A stretch of 64,000 nt of DNA from Deltaproteobacteria bacterium HGW-Deltaproteobacteria-8 (GCA_002840405.1 PHAR01000001.1:671715-735714), one strand, 5' to 3'. Positions 34,002 through 46,719 are shown, numbered from the stretch's first letter. Program-made: numbers and translations. The notes: generated from the letters alone by a model not told the origin.

Positions 34002-35696
34002 TCAGCGGGCCTTGGGCTCGCCGGGCGGGAGCTGCGAACCGGCCAGCCACTCCGGGCCAAGCGCCTCGGCCTTGCGCCGGAGGTCCTCCAGCAGCCGCGC
34101 GTGGTCGTTCCCGGCGATTTCCCTGATCTCCCGGCGCGGGTAGAGGCGCTCGATCTTGGCCCAGTTCGAGTGGCCGTTGACCGCCGCCCTGGAGCTGCTC
34201 CGGGCCTGCTCGCCAGTGCGCCGGGCGTGGCGCACGCTCAGGTGGCCCTGGTAGACAGCCGGGCGGCCCTTGAGGTTGAGGCGCAGGTCGTGCTCCAGGT
34301 CGTCGAACTGCGAGGGCGAGAGGGCGATGTCGAAGCCGCCGCAATCGGCCAGGATTCTGGTGCGGAACAGGTGGCAGCAGCCCGTGACCGAGACGCAGGG
34401 CCGCAGGTAGTCGAACTGGCCGCAATCCGGCTCCAGCAGGTGCAGGTCGGACAGGGCCAGCCCGTTGCCAGCCTCGGCCGAGCGGGGCTCGCCGCTAGCC
34501 CCGGGCCGGATGTGCAGGTCGGCGTTCTGAACGCAGGCCGGGTTGTCCACGTCCACCACCTTGCAGCCATAGACCCCCGCCATGGGATAGGCCTCCACAG
34601 CGGCCCCCAGCCTGGAGACCCAGTCCGGCGGCGGCAGGGCGTCGTCGTCCAGAAAAACCGCGTAGCGGCAGGCCGCCACCGCAGGCAGGCTGGCCAGCCA
34701 GTTGCGGGCTGCGGGTGCGCCCACGTTCACGGGCAGGTCGAGGCGGGTCATGCGGCCCTCGCCCACGCGCCCCTGCCAGGCCGAGATGACCCCGGCCGTG
34801 TCGTCGGTGCTGCCGTTGTTCAGGACAAAGACGTGCGCCCCGGCCAGCTCCGAGCCGAACACGGCCGCCAGGGTCGCGTCGAGGAAGCGGGCCTTGTTCC
34901 AGGTATACAGCAGCACGGCAAGCCTGCCGTCCAGGGGCCGCAGGGCGGTGTCCAGGCCCAGGGCCGCATCGTGCGCACGGAGCAGCAGATTGACGTTCCA
35001 GGGCCGCTCCCGGTTCGCGGTCAGCCATGTGTCTTGGGCCGCTTGGCGCTCTCCCAGGCGCAGCAGGCATTCGCCCAGGCGCCAGCGGGCCAGGGGCAGC
35101 GGCAGGGCGCAGGCACCGGCATAGGCCTCGCGCGCCCTCTCGTAGTCCTTGAGCAGAAACAGGGTGTTGCCCAGGGCGAAACGCCGCAGGGGCTCGGCCT
35201 TTGTGGGCCAGGGCGCTTCAAGCAGGCTTGCGGCCCAGGCGGCGCGGCCGCTGCGCCAGGCCAGGTCCAGGGCGGGCCGGAGCAGGCGCGGGTTGCCGGG
35301 GTCCTGGGCCAGGGCGGCGGATGCGGCCTCGCAGGCAGGCTGCAGGTCGCCGCGCGCGGCAAGACGCTCGATGTTCTGCTCTGCGGGGTTGGGCCGGGCG
35401 GCTTGGATGCGCAGGGCCTCCAGCGCCACAAGCAGAGGGCCGAGCTCCGGCCCGGACCACGCCTCCGGCGCAAGGGCGAGGAGCTGCCCGGCCAGCGGGG
35501 CGTCCAGCGGGTCGGCCTCAAAGGCGGCCCGCAGCAGGTCGAGCCCCAGGGCGCGCAAAGGCGCTCCCCCAGATCCGGTCTCAGAGCCGGCATTCAGGCA
35601 GAGCCCGGCCAGCCGCATCAGGTGCAGCTTGCCCGTGCCGCCGACGCACAGCCCCTCGAGAACCGGTTCGGGCAGACGCTCCCAGGCGAAGTCCAT
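34002..35696 (-). CDS. Family 2 glycosyltransferase with N-terminal helical repeats
   Basis: 564 residues from the ATG at 35696 (GGGAGG upstream). Residues about 1-260 are Ala/Leu-rich helical repeats of TPR style. Residues about 275-520 form a GT-A domain: AVLLYTWNKARFL, VLNNGSTDDT and the metal-binding FLDDDALPPPDW. It should transfer a sugar from a nucleotide donor to a cytoplasmic-side acceptor; donor and acceptor are unknown. It is divergent from a second GT2-like gene and converges on larC with 33 bases between stops. Confidence 0.82.
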   Translation of the reverse strand: MDFAWERLPEPVLEGLCVGGTGKLHLMRLAGLCLNAGSETGSGGAPLRALGLDLLRAAFEADPLDAPLAGQLLALAPEAWSGPELGPLLVALEALRIQAARPNPAEQNIERLAARGDLQPACEAASAALAQDPGNPRLLRPALDLAWRSGRAAWAASLLEAPWPTKAEPLRRFALGNTLFLLKDYERAREAYAGACALPLPLARWRLGECLLRLGERQAAQDTWLTANRERPWNVNLLLRAHDAALGLDTALRPLDGRLAVLLYTWNKARFLDATLAAVFGSELAGAHVFVLNNGSTDDTAGVISAWQGRVGEGRMTRLDLPVNVGAPAARNWLASLPAVAACRYAVFLDDDALPPPDWVSRLGAAVEAYPMAGVYGCKVVDVDNPACVQNADLHIRPGASGEPRSAEAGNGLALSDLHLLEPDCGQFDYLRPCVSVTGCCHLFRTRILADCGGFDIALSPSQFDDLEHDLRLNLKGRPAVYQGHLSVRHARRTGEQARSSSRAAVNGHSNWAKIERLYPRREIREIAGNDHARLLEDLRRKAEALGPEWLAGSQLPPGEPKAR

Positions 35697-35720
35697 GCTC
35701 CCTCCCCATCCCGGCGCGCC

Positions 35721-35749
35721 TTGACAGCCCCTAACGCGCCGGATATCTT
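35721..35749 (+). promoter_or_regulatory. Sigma-70-type promoter of the second glycosyltransferase gene
   Basis: TTGACA (35721-35726), 17 bases, then TATCTT (35744-35749). The start would be near 35756, 42 bases before the ATG at 35798. Confidence 0.6.
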
Positions 35750-35797
35750 CAAAGTGTAGAAACATCGCACACACTCGCGCATCTAGGCAAGACCCAA

Positions 35798-36514
35798 ATG
35801 ACCGACCCTTCCCTGCTCATCGTCCTGCTGCACTACGGCCCGGTCTCCCGCACCGCCGCCTTGCACGCGCAACTCAGCGCCAGCGACCCCACCTGGGGGC
35901 CGAAGGTCCTGGTGCTGGACAACGCCGCCCCGGAGCCCTACCCGGACGCCTGGGTCCGCACCGATCGCAACCTGTACTGGGCTGGAGCCCTGGACTACGC
36001 CATGCAGGCCTGCGCGGACCTGAACGCCACGCACCTGTGGTTCCTCAACAACGACCTGCTCTTCGATTCGCCCGCCCCGCACATCGCCCGGGCCTGGGAA
36101 CGGCTCCGGCACATCGAGCGGGAAACCGGCCGTGTCGGCGTGTATTCGCCCTCGACCCTGGTCAACCCCTACCACGCCCAGATGGTCTGCCGACACGGGA
36201 CCCAGTGGCATGAGGCGGCCTACGTGGACGGCATCGCCCCGCTGCTGCGCCTGGACTGCGTGCGTGAGCTGGGCGGGCTCGACTGCGAGGGCAACGCGTT
36301 CGGCTACGGGGTGGACGTGTGGCTATCCTGGCGGGCGCGGCAGGCGGGCTGGGGCGTGGTGGTGGACGACCAGGTCGTGGTGCGGCACCGCTACCACTCC
36401 ACCGCGCGGGAGCAGGAGGGCTTCCTCTGCCGGGCCGCCGCAGCCGAGGAGCCCTACATGGCCCGCCGCTTCGGGGCCGACTGGCGGACCGCGCTCAAGG
36501 CCATGCAAGGCTGA
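35798..36514 (+). CDS. Short GT2-like glycosyltransferase
   Basis: 238 residues, close to a bare GT-A domain. It opens LLIVLLHYGPVSRTAALHAQL, has VLVLDNAAPE after strand 2 and a metal-site-like LWFLNNDLLFD near 90. A later VDGIAPLLRLDCVRELGG acceptor-side segment is typical of rhamnosyl/GT2 enzymes. It is a cytoplasmic or membrane-edge transferase of unknown specificity. It shares a 100-base divergent promoter region with the larger glycosyltransferase, so both may serve the same surface glycan. Confidence 0.8.
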   Translation: MTDPSLLIVLLHYGPVSRTAALHAQLSASDPTWGPKVLVLDNAAPEPYPDAWVRTDRNLYWAGALDYAMQACADLNATHLWFLNNDLLFDSPAPHIARAWERLRHIERETGRVGVYSPSTLVNPYHAQMVCRHGTQWHEAAYVDGIAPLLRLDCVRELGGLDCEGNAFGYGVDVWLSWRARQAGWGVVVDDQVVVRHRYHSTAREQEGFLCRAAAAEEPYMARRFGADWRTALKAMQG

Positions 36515-36588
36515 GAGGCCGCCGGGCTGCGCCTGTTCGCCTGCCGCGCCCGCCCAACCTTTCCTGCACAATCACCCGGCACAACAAA

Positions 36589-36618
36589 TTGACGAACCGC
36601 CCCCCCGCAGAGTAGCAT
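36589..36618 (+). promoter_or_regulatory. Possible sigma-70-type promoter of mprF-acvB
   Basis: TTGACG (36589-36594) and TAGCAT (36613-36618) are spaced 18 bases apart, giving a leader of about 118 bases before the mprF ATG. An AAGGAG near 36632 in this leader directs no plausible gene. Confidence 0.35.
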
Positions 36619-36742
36619 CTTAAGTTTCACCAAGGAGTTGGCCTGGCCTTTCGCGTTGCAGGCGATTGTCTGGCCTTGGGGCACACACACCACGAATGCG
36701 GCCGGACGACACCGGCCGCCCCCCTGTAGCGGGGAGATCTGC

Positions 36743-39298
36743 ATGCTGAAGCGGCTCACGCCATTTTTCGGACCCGCCCTGGCCCTGGCCCTGCTCGCCG
36801 CAGCGGGCTGGGCGCTGTCCTCGCAGCTGGCGGGCCACAGCGTCCAGGAGATCATGGATTCCATGACCTCCGTCACCGAGCACAACCTGCTGCTGGCCCT
36901 GGGGCTCACGGCGGTGAACTTCGCCGTGCTGGCGGGCTACGACATCCTGGCACTGCGCTACATCGGCCACCCCCTGCCGCTCATTCGCGCGGCCTTCGCC
37001 TCGTTTGCGGGCAACGCCTTCAGCAACACCATCGGCCTGTCGACCCTGGCCGGCAGTTCCGTGCGCTTCCGGCTTTACTCTTCATGGGGCCTTACGCCGG
37101 GCGAGATCGCCAAGATCGTGGTCTTCACCACGCTGACCCTGTGGCTGGGGCTGTTCTCCATCGGCGGCATCATCTTCACCGTGCGGCCCCTGCCCCTGCC
37201 GGAGTGGGTCACCCTGCCCTTCCACACCACCCGCCCCCTGGGCTTCCTGCTGCTGCTGCCGCCGTGCATCTACCTCCTGGCCGCGTCCAGGAAGGAGCCG
37301 ACCTGGCGCATCGGCAAATACGAGCTGCTCCTGCCGGAATTCAAGAGCTCGCTGTTGCAGGTGGTCATCGCCTCGCTGGACTGGGCCCTGGCCGCAGCGG
37401 TGCTCTATGCCCTGCTGCCGCCCTGGGCCAACGTGAACTTTCCGCTGGTGCTGGGGGCCTTCCTGCTCGGCCAGATCGCGGGCCTCATCAGCCAGGTGCC
37501 CGGCGGGCTCGGCGTGTTCGAGTCCTGCCTGATCTTCCTGTTGACCCCGCGCATCCCAGCGGCCACGCTCCTGGCCACCCTGGTGGCCTACCGCCTGGTG
37601 TACTATGCCGTACCCCTGGCCGTGGCGAGCGCGCTCTTGGGCATCCGCGAGACCATCGCCGCCAAGAACACGCTCAAGGGCATCCTGGGCTTCCTGGGCG
37701 ACTGGCTGCCCGTGGTGGCCCCGCGCGCCCTGGCCGTGACCACCTTCCTGGCCGGGGCGATCCTGCTCTTCTCCGGCGCAACGCCGGCGGTGTCCTCGCG
37801 CCTGGACTGGCTGCAGAACTTTCTGCCGCTCGGCGTGCTGGAGGCCTCGCACTTCATGGGCAGCCTGGCCGGAGTAGGCCTGCTCATCCTGGCGCGCGGC
37901 CTGCACAAGCGCCTGGACGCGGCCTACTACGTCACCGCCATGGTGCTCTTCATGGGCATCATCGCCAGCCTGCTGAAAGGCCTGGACTACGAGGAGGCCT
38001 TCTTCCTCACCGTGCTGCTGCTGGCGCTGCTGCCCTGCCACAAGTTCTTCTACCGCAAGGCCTCGCTCTTGTCCGAAGGCTTCACCCTGGGCTGGCTCAC
38101 GGCCATCGTGCTGGCGCTCGGCTGCTCCGTTCTCCTGGGCGTCATGGCCTACGGCGACGACGCCCTGGACCGCTCGCTGTGGTGGGTGTTCACCTTTGAG
38201 GACGAGGCCAGCCGTTTCATGCGCGCCACGGTGGGCATCCTGGCGAGCGTGGTCTTCGTGGCCGCGTTGCGGCTGATGCGCTCGGCCCGGCCGCGCTACG
38301 CCCCCGCCAGCGAGGGCGACGTGCAAACCGTGAGCGTGCTGGTGGCCAAGTCGCCGGACACCTTCGCCCACCTGGCCATGCTGCGCGACAAGAGCTTCCT
38401 GGTGAGCCGGGACGGCACGGGCTTTCTCATGTACGGCGTGGCCGGGCGCAGCTGGGTCTGCATGGGCGACCCCGTGGGCCCGGAGTCCGCGCGCGCGGAG
38501 CTGGCCTGGCGCTTCCGCGAGATGGTGGACCTGTATGCCGGATGGACGGCCTTCTACCAGGCCGGCAAGGCCAACCTGCCGCTGTACCTGGACCTGGGCC
38601 TGGCCATCGTCAAGATCGGGGAGGAAGCCCGCGTGCCGCTGGCCGAGTTCTCCCTGGCCGGGCAGGCGCGCAAGGGCCTGCGCTACACGCGCAACATGGT
38701 CGAAAAGGAGGGCTGCGTGTTCGAGCTCTCCCCGGCCAGCGCCAGCCCCGGGCTCATGCCCGAGCTGCGCGCCGTGTCCGACGCCTGGCTGGCCTCCAAG
38801 CACGCACGGGAGAAGAAGTTCTCCCTGGGCTTCTTCGACGAGAAATATTTGAGCGGCTGCGCCATGGCCCTGGTGCGCCGCCAGGGCAAGCTCGTGGCCT
38901 TCGCCAACCTCTGGGAGTGTGCGGGCCGCGAGGAGCTCTCCGTGGACCTCATGCGCTACTCCCCAGACGCGCCCACCAGCGTCATGGAGTACCTCTACAT
39001 CATGCTCATGCTCTGGGGCCGCGAGCAGAACTACCAGTGGTTCAACCTGGGCATGGCGCCCTTCTCCGGCCTGGGGCGGCACTTCCTGGCGCCCACCTGG
39101 ACGCGCCTGGGCGGCCTGCTGTACAGTTACGGCGGCACGCTCTACAATTTCCAGGGCCTGCGCCGCTTCAAGGACAAGTTCGATCCCGTCTGGGAATCCA
39201 AATACCTGGCCTGCCCAGGCGGCACTGTGCCGCCGCGCGTGCTGGCCAACATCGCCACCCTGGTTTCGGGCGGCATGCGCGGAGTCATCGTCAAATGA
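36743..39298 (+). CDS. mprF: Phosphatidylglycerol lysyltransferase/flippase MprF
   Basis: 851 residues from the ATG at 36743 (GGGGAG upstream), the usual MprF length. The N-terminal half holds about 14 membrane helices of the flippase module (GLISQVPGGLGVFE is characteristic). The C-terminal 300 residues form the GNAT-like DUF2156 synthase (SFLVSRDGTGFLMYG, CMGDPVGP, KGLRYTRNMVEKEG, FNLGMAPFSGLG). It aminoacylates phosphatidylglycerol using aminoacyl-tRNA and flips the product outward, lowering surface charge and raising resistance to cationic peptides. It overlaps acvB by four bases (ATGA). Confidence 0.93.
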   Translation: MLKRLTPFFGPALALALLAAAGWALSSQLAGHSVQEIMDSMTSVTEHNLLLALGLTAVNFAVLAGYDILALRYIGHPLPLIRAAFASFAGNAFSNTIGLSTLAGSSVRFRLYSSWGLTPGEIAKIVVFTTLTLWLGLFSIGGIIFTVRPLPLPEWVTLPFHTTRPLGFLLLLPPCIYLLAASRKEPTWRIGKYELLLPEFKSSLLQVVIASLDWALAAAVLYALLPPWANVNFPLVLGAFLLGQIAGLISQVPGGLGVFESCLIFLLTPRIPAATLLATLVAYRLVYYAVPLAVASALLGIRETIAAKNTLKGILGFLGDWLPVVAPRALAVTTFLAGAILLFSGATPAVSSRLDWLQNFLPLGVLEASHFMGSLAGVGLLILARGLHKRLDAAYYVTAMVLFMGIIASLLKGLDYEEAFFLTVLLLALLPCHKFFYRKASLLSEGFTLGWLTAIVLALGCSVLLGVMAYGDDALDRSLWWVFTFEDEASRFMRATVGILASVVFVAALRLMRSARPRYAPASEGDVQTVSVLVAKSPDTFAHLAMLRDKSFLVSRDGTGFLMYGVAGRSWVCMGDPVGPESARAELAWRFREMVDLYAGWTAFYQAGKANLPLYLDLGLAIVKIGEEARVPLAEFSLAGQARKGLRYTRNMVEKEGCVFELSPASASPGLMPELRAVSDAWLASKHAREKKFSLGFFDEKYLSGCAMALVRRQGKLVAFANLWECAGREELSVDLMRYSPDAPTSVMEYLYIMLMLWGREQNYQWFNLGMAPFSGLGRHFLAPTWTRLGGLLYSYGGTLYNFQGLRRFKDKFDPVWESKYLACPGGTVPPRVLANIATLVSGGMRGVIVK

Positions 39299-40740
39299 AA
39301 CGTTCCACCGTTGCGTCCACCTTTGCCCTGCTTCTGCTGGCCCTGTGCCTGGTGACCCCGGCCTGCGCCAAACCGGAGAAGGCCCCGGAAAAACTCAGCT
39401 TCGGCGTGTTCGGCGAGGTGCTGATCTACCGCGACGCGGATGAGCCCGGCCGCACCCTGCTGCTCTTGTCCGATGGCGCGTGGAGCCCGGCCATGGACCG
39501 CGCCGCCCGCGCCATCGCGGCCATGGACGTCACGGTTGTCGGCATCGACACGGACAGGCTCGTCAAGCCCCTGCGCGCCAAGGCCCCCGGCTGCCTCTAC
39601 CAGGCCTGGGAGTTCGAGGGACTGAGCAAGATCGTGCAGAAAACGCTTGGCTTCAAGGGCTACCACCTGCCGGTGCTGGCGGGCTTCGGCGAGGGCGCTG
39701 CCGTGGCCTACGCCACCTTTGCCCAGGCCCCCAAGGATACCTTCACCGGAACCATCACCCTCGGCTTCTCGCCCCGGCTCGACCTCGGCAAGCCCTTCTG
39801 CGCGGCCAACGGCCTCACGTTCGACAGCGCCCCCGAAACAACTCCGGGCGCGACCCCCGGCATAATCCTGCTCCCGGTCAGCAAGCCCTTCGGCTCGCTG
39901 GTGCTGCTCCAGGGCAACAAGGACACGACCTTCAGCCCGGACCAGGCCAAGGCCTTCGCCGGCAAGGTGCCTGGCGCGCGCGTGGTCGATCTCGACAAGG
40001 CCGGACACGAGCTGGCCGAGCCCAAGCTCTGGCGCGCGGCCTTCCAGGAGACCCTGAACGCCATGGCCCCGGCCAAGGCCGCCACGAACGACAAGGCCGC
40101 ACACACGGACGCCAGCGACCTGCCCCTGGTGGAGGTTCCGGCCGAGCATCCCGGCAAGACGCTGGCGGTCATCGTCACCGGCGACGGAGGCTGGGCCGGC
40201 ATCGACCAGCAGATCGGCGACATCCTGGCCCAGCACGGCGTCAATGTGGTGGGCTTCAACTCACTCAAGTATTTCTGGAACAAGCGTGAGGCCGACGAGA
40301 TGGCCCACGACCTGGAGCGCACGCTGACGACTTACGCCGCCAAGTGGGGCGCCGAACGCTTCATCGTGGTCGGCTACTCCATCGGCGCGGACGTCATGCC
40401 CTTCATGGCCGGGCGCATGAGCGCGCCCACGCGCGAGAAGCTGGCGCTCGTGGCCATGCTCGGGCCGGGCACGCACACGGAGTTCGAGTTTCGCCTGTCC
40501 AACTGGCTGACCGAGGAGAACCGGCCCGAGGGTCATGCCATGATCCCGGAGATGCCGAAGCTGGCTGGCACCCCGGTGCTGCTGGTCTGCGGCAGCGAGG
40601 AGGAAGGCACCCTGTGCCAGAACTACAAGGCCCCCAACGTAAAAAACCTGATCCTGCCCGGGGGGCACCATTTCAACAAGGAATACGAGCAGATCGCCCA
40701 GGCCATCCTGCACGGCGCGGGCGTTTCCACTCAGAAATAA
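39295..40740 (+). CDS. acvB: AcvB/VirJ family periplasmic lysyl-phosphatidylglycerol hydrolase
   Basis: 481 residues. A signal peptide ends near ACAK (about 25). The N-terminal domain (about 35-260) and the C-terminal VirJ domain (about 280-475) are both alpha/beta-hydrolase-like. The nucleophile motif GYSIGADVMP lies near 360, preceded by VIVTGDGGWAG, and a late GGHHF gives a candidate His. In Agrobacterium AcvB hydrolyses lysyl-phosphatidylglycerol made by the co-operonic LpiA (MprF). The ATGA overlap with mprF here reproduces that pairing, so it probably balances or edits aminoacylated lipid in the periplasm. Confidence 0.87.
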   Translation: MKRSTVASTFALLLLALCLVTPACAKPEKAPEKLSFGVFGEVLIYRDADEPGRTLLLLSDGAWSPAMDRAARAIAAMDVTVVGIDTDRLVKPLRAKAPGCLYQAWEFEGLSKIVQKTLGFKGYHLPVLAGFGEGAAVAYATFAQAPKDTFTGTITLGFSPRLDLGKPFCAANGLTFDSAPETTPGATPGIILLPVSKPFGSLVLLQGNKDTTFSPDQAKAFAGKVPGARVVDLDKAGHELAEPKLWRAAFQETLNAMAPAKAATNDKAAHTDASDLPLVEVPAEHPGKTLAVIVTGDGGWAGIDQQIGDILAQHGVNVVGFNSLKYFWNKREADEMAHDLERTLTTYAAKWGAERFIVVGYSIGADVMPFMAGRMSAPTREKLALVAMLGPGTHTEFEFRLSNWLTEENRPEGHAMIPEMPKLAGTPVLLVCGSEEEGTLCQNYKAPNVKNLILPGGHHFNKEYEQIAQAILHGAGVSTQK

Positions 40741-40781
40741 CCCTGCGCAGAAGCAGCCCCGCCCAGCTCGAGGAGCATCAC

Positions 40782-41983
40782 GTGAGCGCACCCGCCTTGA
40801 CCCCGACCGCCAAGCCCGGCAGCCGCCTGGCCTACATCGACAACGTGCGCATCTTCTTGTCCATGCTCGTGGTGGCGCACCACGCGGGCCAGCCCTACGG
40901 CAGCGATGGCTGGTGGCTGTTCCAGTCGCCCCTGCGCTCGGGCTGGATCGGGCTGTTCTTCGGCGTCAACGAGGCCTTCTTCATGGGCCTGTTCTTCCTC
41001 ATGGCCGGATACTTCCACCCCGGCAGCGTGGACCGCAAGGGTCCGGCCCGCTTTGTGCTGGACCGCCTGTGGCGCTTCGGCGTGCCCGCCGCCATCATGG
41101 TCCTGGGCATCACCCCGGTGTTCATCTACTACCACGAGGTGCTCTTCAAGCTCCTGCCCGCCGTGCCCTACCGGGACTTTTTCCAGGGCGTGTACCTGGG
41201 CATCGCGGACAGGCCGCTCGGCTGGCCCGGCGACCCCGGCATCCACCTGGAGTTCATCCACCTCTGGTTCATCGAGAACCTGTTCCTCTATGGCTGCGTG
41301 TACGCCCTGTACCGGTTTTTCGCTGGCAAGCGCGACACGGCCCCGGCCAAGCGGCCCACGACGCCCATAGCCCCGGCCACGGCGCACTGGGCACTCTTCG
41401 CACTGGTGCTCTGGCTCGGCGTGACGACCTTCGCCATCCGCATCTGGTGGAACGTGGACGACTGGAAGGTGCTCCTCGGCATCTGGGAGATCGAATTCGC
41501 GCACCTGCCGCAGTACGTGACCATGTTCGTGCTCGGCATCATCGCTGCGCGGCGCAACTGGTTCGAGCGCTTCCCGGCCCGCGTGGGCTGGACCTGGCTT
41601 GCGATCGGCGCTGTCTGCGTCGTGGTGTGGATGGCGCGCGGCGCGGGACTGCCCCTGCCCATCTGGATCGGCGGGTTCTCCCTGGCCGCGGCCAACCGCG
41701 CGGCGTGGGAGAGCGTGCTCTGCGTGGGTTTCTGCGCGGGGCTCTTGACCCTGACCAGGGAGCGCTTCCCGGACCAGTCCCGACTGATGAAGATTCTGTC
41801 CGACAACGCCTTCGCGGTGTACGTCTTCCACGTGCCCGTGGTGACGCTGCTTCAGTATGCGCTGGCCGGAACCGGGCTGGGCGCGCTTCAGTCGTTCTTC
41901 ACGGTGACGGTCCTGGGCATCCTGCTGACCTTCCCGCTGACGCACTTCGTGCTGCGCCGCCTGCCCCTGCTGAAACAGGCGCT

Positions 41984-41987
<4 letters not shown>
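40782..41987 (+). CDS. Integral membrane acyltransferase (acyltransferase 3 family)
   Basis: 401 residues from a GTG at 40782 (GAGGAG upstream). It opens RLAYIDNVRIFLSMLVVAHHAG, the first helix with the His of the OafA/acyltransferase 3 fold, and has ten or so membrane helices with HLWFIENLFLYG in the middle. It moves an acyl group to a lipid or glycan across the inner membrane. It starts 41 bases after acvB and likely shares its transcript, which suggests an envelope-modifying role. Its stop overlaps by four bases the stop of the convergent kinase gene. Confidence 0.83.
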
Positions 41988-44518
<2,531 letters not shown>

Positions 44519-44576
44519 CCGTCCAAGGTCTCCTTTTCTTTAGCATGCATCCAGCCAGGGCCACAAGTCCGACGAC

Positions 44577-45734
44577 TCACATGTCCTGGCGCGTCCAGCC
44601 CCGCTTTGCGCCCGCCTCAAGCAGGGTCGCCGGACCGAAGCGCGGAGCTGGGCCGGGCTGCCCAGACAAGGAGATCCGGGCCGGGCCGGGGCCGGCCGGG
44701 GCCAGGGGGAGCGCGCCCTGGCTTACGCTCCCTGCGGCCGGGCCTGACGAAACGACTCCAGCCGGAACCACACTGGTCGAAGCCGCGCCAGGCGAAACCG
44801 GTGCTTGGGCCGCGCCCTGCACCGCCTGCTTCAGGTTCTCGCCTGCGGTCTCATAATACGCGGGCGAGAGGTCCAGCGCCTTCTCGAACAGGTTCCGGGC
44901 CTGGGCCGAATCGCCCTTGAGGTACAGGGCGTAGCCCAGGTTGTTCAGGGCGCGGGCGTCGTTCCCGGCCGTGCGGAAGGCGGCCAGGGCCTCGGTCTGG
45001 CGGCCCAGGCGCACCAGAAGCAGGCCCAGGTTGTTGGCGCTGCGCTCGGGGTCGCGGGAGTCCCGCATGGCCTGGCGGAAGGTCGCCACCGCCGCCTCGG
45101 GCTCACCGGAAAGGACCTGGGCCACGGCCAGGTTGTTCAAAAGCAGCTCCCGCGCTGTGCCTGCCCGGGACTGGGCCTGGGACTGGCCCTGAGACTGAAC
45201 CTGCGCCTGATTCTTGACCTGGGGCAGGGCCAAGGCCGCCAGGAACTGCTCCCTGGCCTGGTCCGGGTGCCCCTGGTTCATCAGCAGCACGCCGAGGTGG
45301 CTGCGCGCGCGCCAGCTGGTCGGAGCCAGGGCCACGGCGCGCTCAAAATCCTGGCGGGCCTCGGCGCTTTTGCCCAGCCGCTCGCAGGCCTGCCCTGCCC
45401 CGTAGTGCGCGCCGGGAGAGTCCGGGCTGGCGGCCTGGGCCAGGCGAAAAGCCTCCAGGGCGGCCTCGGGCTGGTTCAGTCGCAGCAGCCCCTGGCCCTT
45501 CTTGACCAGCAGCACTGCGTCGCCGGGCCGCGCCAAAAGAGCCTTATCGTAGCCCTGCACGGCCAAAAGCACGCGCCCGGCATTCAGCTGCATGTCCGCC
45601 ACATACTCCTGCCGGGCAGAGGTCTTGGGATCGAGCAGGTCGGCGACTGTGTTGTCCTGCCGGGCGGCGCAGGCCGGAAGCAGCAGCGCCAGGGCGACAA
45701 GAACGGGAAGCATCTGAGCTGACATCGGGCGCAT
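44577..45734 (-). CDS. tadD: TadD-like TPR lipoprotein
   Basis: 385 residues. The lipoprotein signal ends LLLPAC (Cys about 22). Residues about 50-310 are tandem TPR repeats (for example LVKKGQGLLRLNQPEAALEAF, AHYGAGQACERLGKSAEARQDF). A Gln/Ser/Ala linker rich in QSQ lies near 185. The C-terminus is a low-complexity Pro/Ala/Gly tail. TadD-type lipoproteins are pilotin-like assembly factors for the outer-membrane part of the Tad apparatus. It is the last gene of the Tad operon, 12 bases after tadC, with AAGGAG before the ATG. Confidence 0.85.
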   Translation of the reverse strand: MRPMSAQMLPVLVALALLLPACAARQDNTVADLLDPKTSARQEYVADMQLNAGRVLLAVQGYDKALLARPGDAVLLVKKGQGLLRLNQPEAALEAFRLAQAASPDSPGAHYGAGQACERLGKSAEARQDFERAVALAPTSWRARSHLGVLLMNQGHPDQAREQFLAALALPQVKNQAQVQSQGQSQAQSRAGTARELLLNNLAVAQVLSGEPEAAVATFRQAMRDSRDPERSANNLGLLLVRLGRQTEALAAFRTAGNDARALNNLGYALYLKGDSAQARNLFEKALDLSPAYYETAGENLKQAVQGAAQAPVSPGAASTSVVPAGVVSSGPAAGSVSQGALPLAPAGPGPARISLSGQPGPAPRFGPATLLEAGAKRGWTRQDM

Positions 45735-45746
45735 GAGGATCTCCTT

Positions 45747-46709
45747 TTACTGGCCCATGCGGGCAAAGACGTGCGCAAGCTGCAACACGGCCGGGCCGAT
45801 GAGCACCACGAACAGCACCGGGAATATGCACAGCACCAGCGGGAACATGAGCTTGGTGGGAAGCTTGGCCGCAGTCTCCTCGGCCCGCTGGAAGCGGCTG
45901 GTACGCAGGGTGTCGGAATACACGCGCAGGGTGCGGGCCACGCTGATGCCGAAGGTGTCGGCCTGCACGAGCAGCGTCACCAGGCTCTGCACGTCCTCGA
46001 TGCCCGTGCGCTCGGCCAGGTCCTTCAGGGCCTGCTGGCGCTGGCGTCCGGCGCGCATCTCCAGGGTCAGGGTGCGCAGCTCCCCGCTGATGACCGGGGC
46101 GGACTCGCGCAGTTCCTCGCTGACCCGGTGGATGGCCTGGTCGAGCCCCATGCCCGACTCCACGCAGACCACCAACAGATCCAGCGCGTCGGGCAATTCG
46201 CAGAGCAGGGCCAAGCGGCGCGCGGCCATGCGGCGGCGCAGCCACACGCCCGGCGCCAGCGTGCCCAGGCAGGCCAGGGCCAGGGCGCCGATGATGGTGA
46301 CCTGCGCAGACGGGGCCTGGGGCAGGATCCACGCGACGCCCAGGAACAGGCTGGGCGGGAGGAGCATAAGGGCGGCCTTGGCCCCGTGGAAAGACTGCAC
46401 GGCGTTCGGTCCGCGCAGGCCCGCGCGGATGAGGTCGAGCTTCGTCTTGTCCAGGCTGTCCAAATCCTTTGGCCCCAGGCGCGCGCCCAGGCCGCGGACC
46501 ACCCCGGCCAGCAGGCCGGCCAGCTGGACCAGGGGCGACCCGGCAGGAGCAGCCGTGTCGTTGACCCCGGCGAACCCGGCCACCTTGGCGCGCACGCGCA
46601 AGGCGCGTCCGGCCTCGCGCCGCGCGCCCAGCACGCCGAAGCCCAGCAGCAGCACCGAGCCAAAGGCCAGAAGCGAGGCCAGGAGCGGAATGAGCATTGT
46701 GTTCTGCAT
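45747..46709 (-). CDS. tadC: Tad pilus inner-membrane platform protein TadC
   Basis: 320 residues. A T2SSF (GspF-like) domain lies near 165-290 with CELPDALDLLVVCVESGMGLDQAI, the standard TadC motif. Hydrophobic helices stand at the N-terminus and on both sides of the domain. It forms the platform with TadB that turns TadA ATPase motion into pilin extraction. It follows tadB by 10 bases. Confidence 0.92.
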   Translation of the reverse strand: MQNTMLIPLLASLLAFGSVLLLGFGVLGARREAGRALRVRAKVAGFAGVNDTAAPAGSPLVQLAGLLAGVVRGLGARLGPKDLDSLDKTKLDLIRAGLRGPNAVQSFHGAKAALMLLPPSLFLGVAWILPQAPSAQVTIIGALALACLGTLAPGVWLRRRMAARRLALLCELPDALDLLVVCVESGMGLDQAIHRVSEELRESAPVISGELRTLTLEMRAGRQRQQALKDLAERTGIEDVQSLVTLLVQADTFGISVARTLRVYSDTLRTSRFQRAEETAAKLPTKLMFPLVLCIFPVLFVVLIGPAVLQLAHVFARMGQ

Positions 46710-46719
46710 CCGGCGCCTC

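Noticed and set aside
36638..36742. Extension of mprF upstream to a TTG codon at 36638
   Set aside because: AAGGAG abuts the TTG with no spacer, the added residues lack membrane character, and the ATG at 36743 has its own ribosome site and fits the family start.
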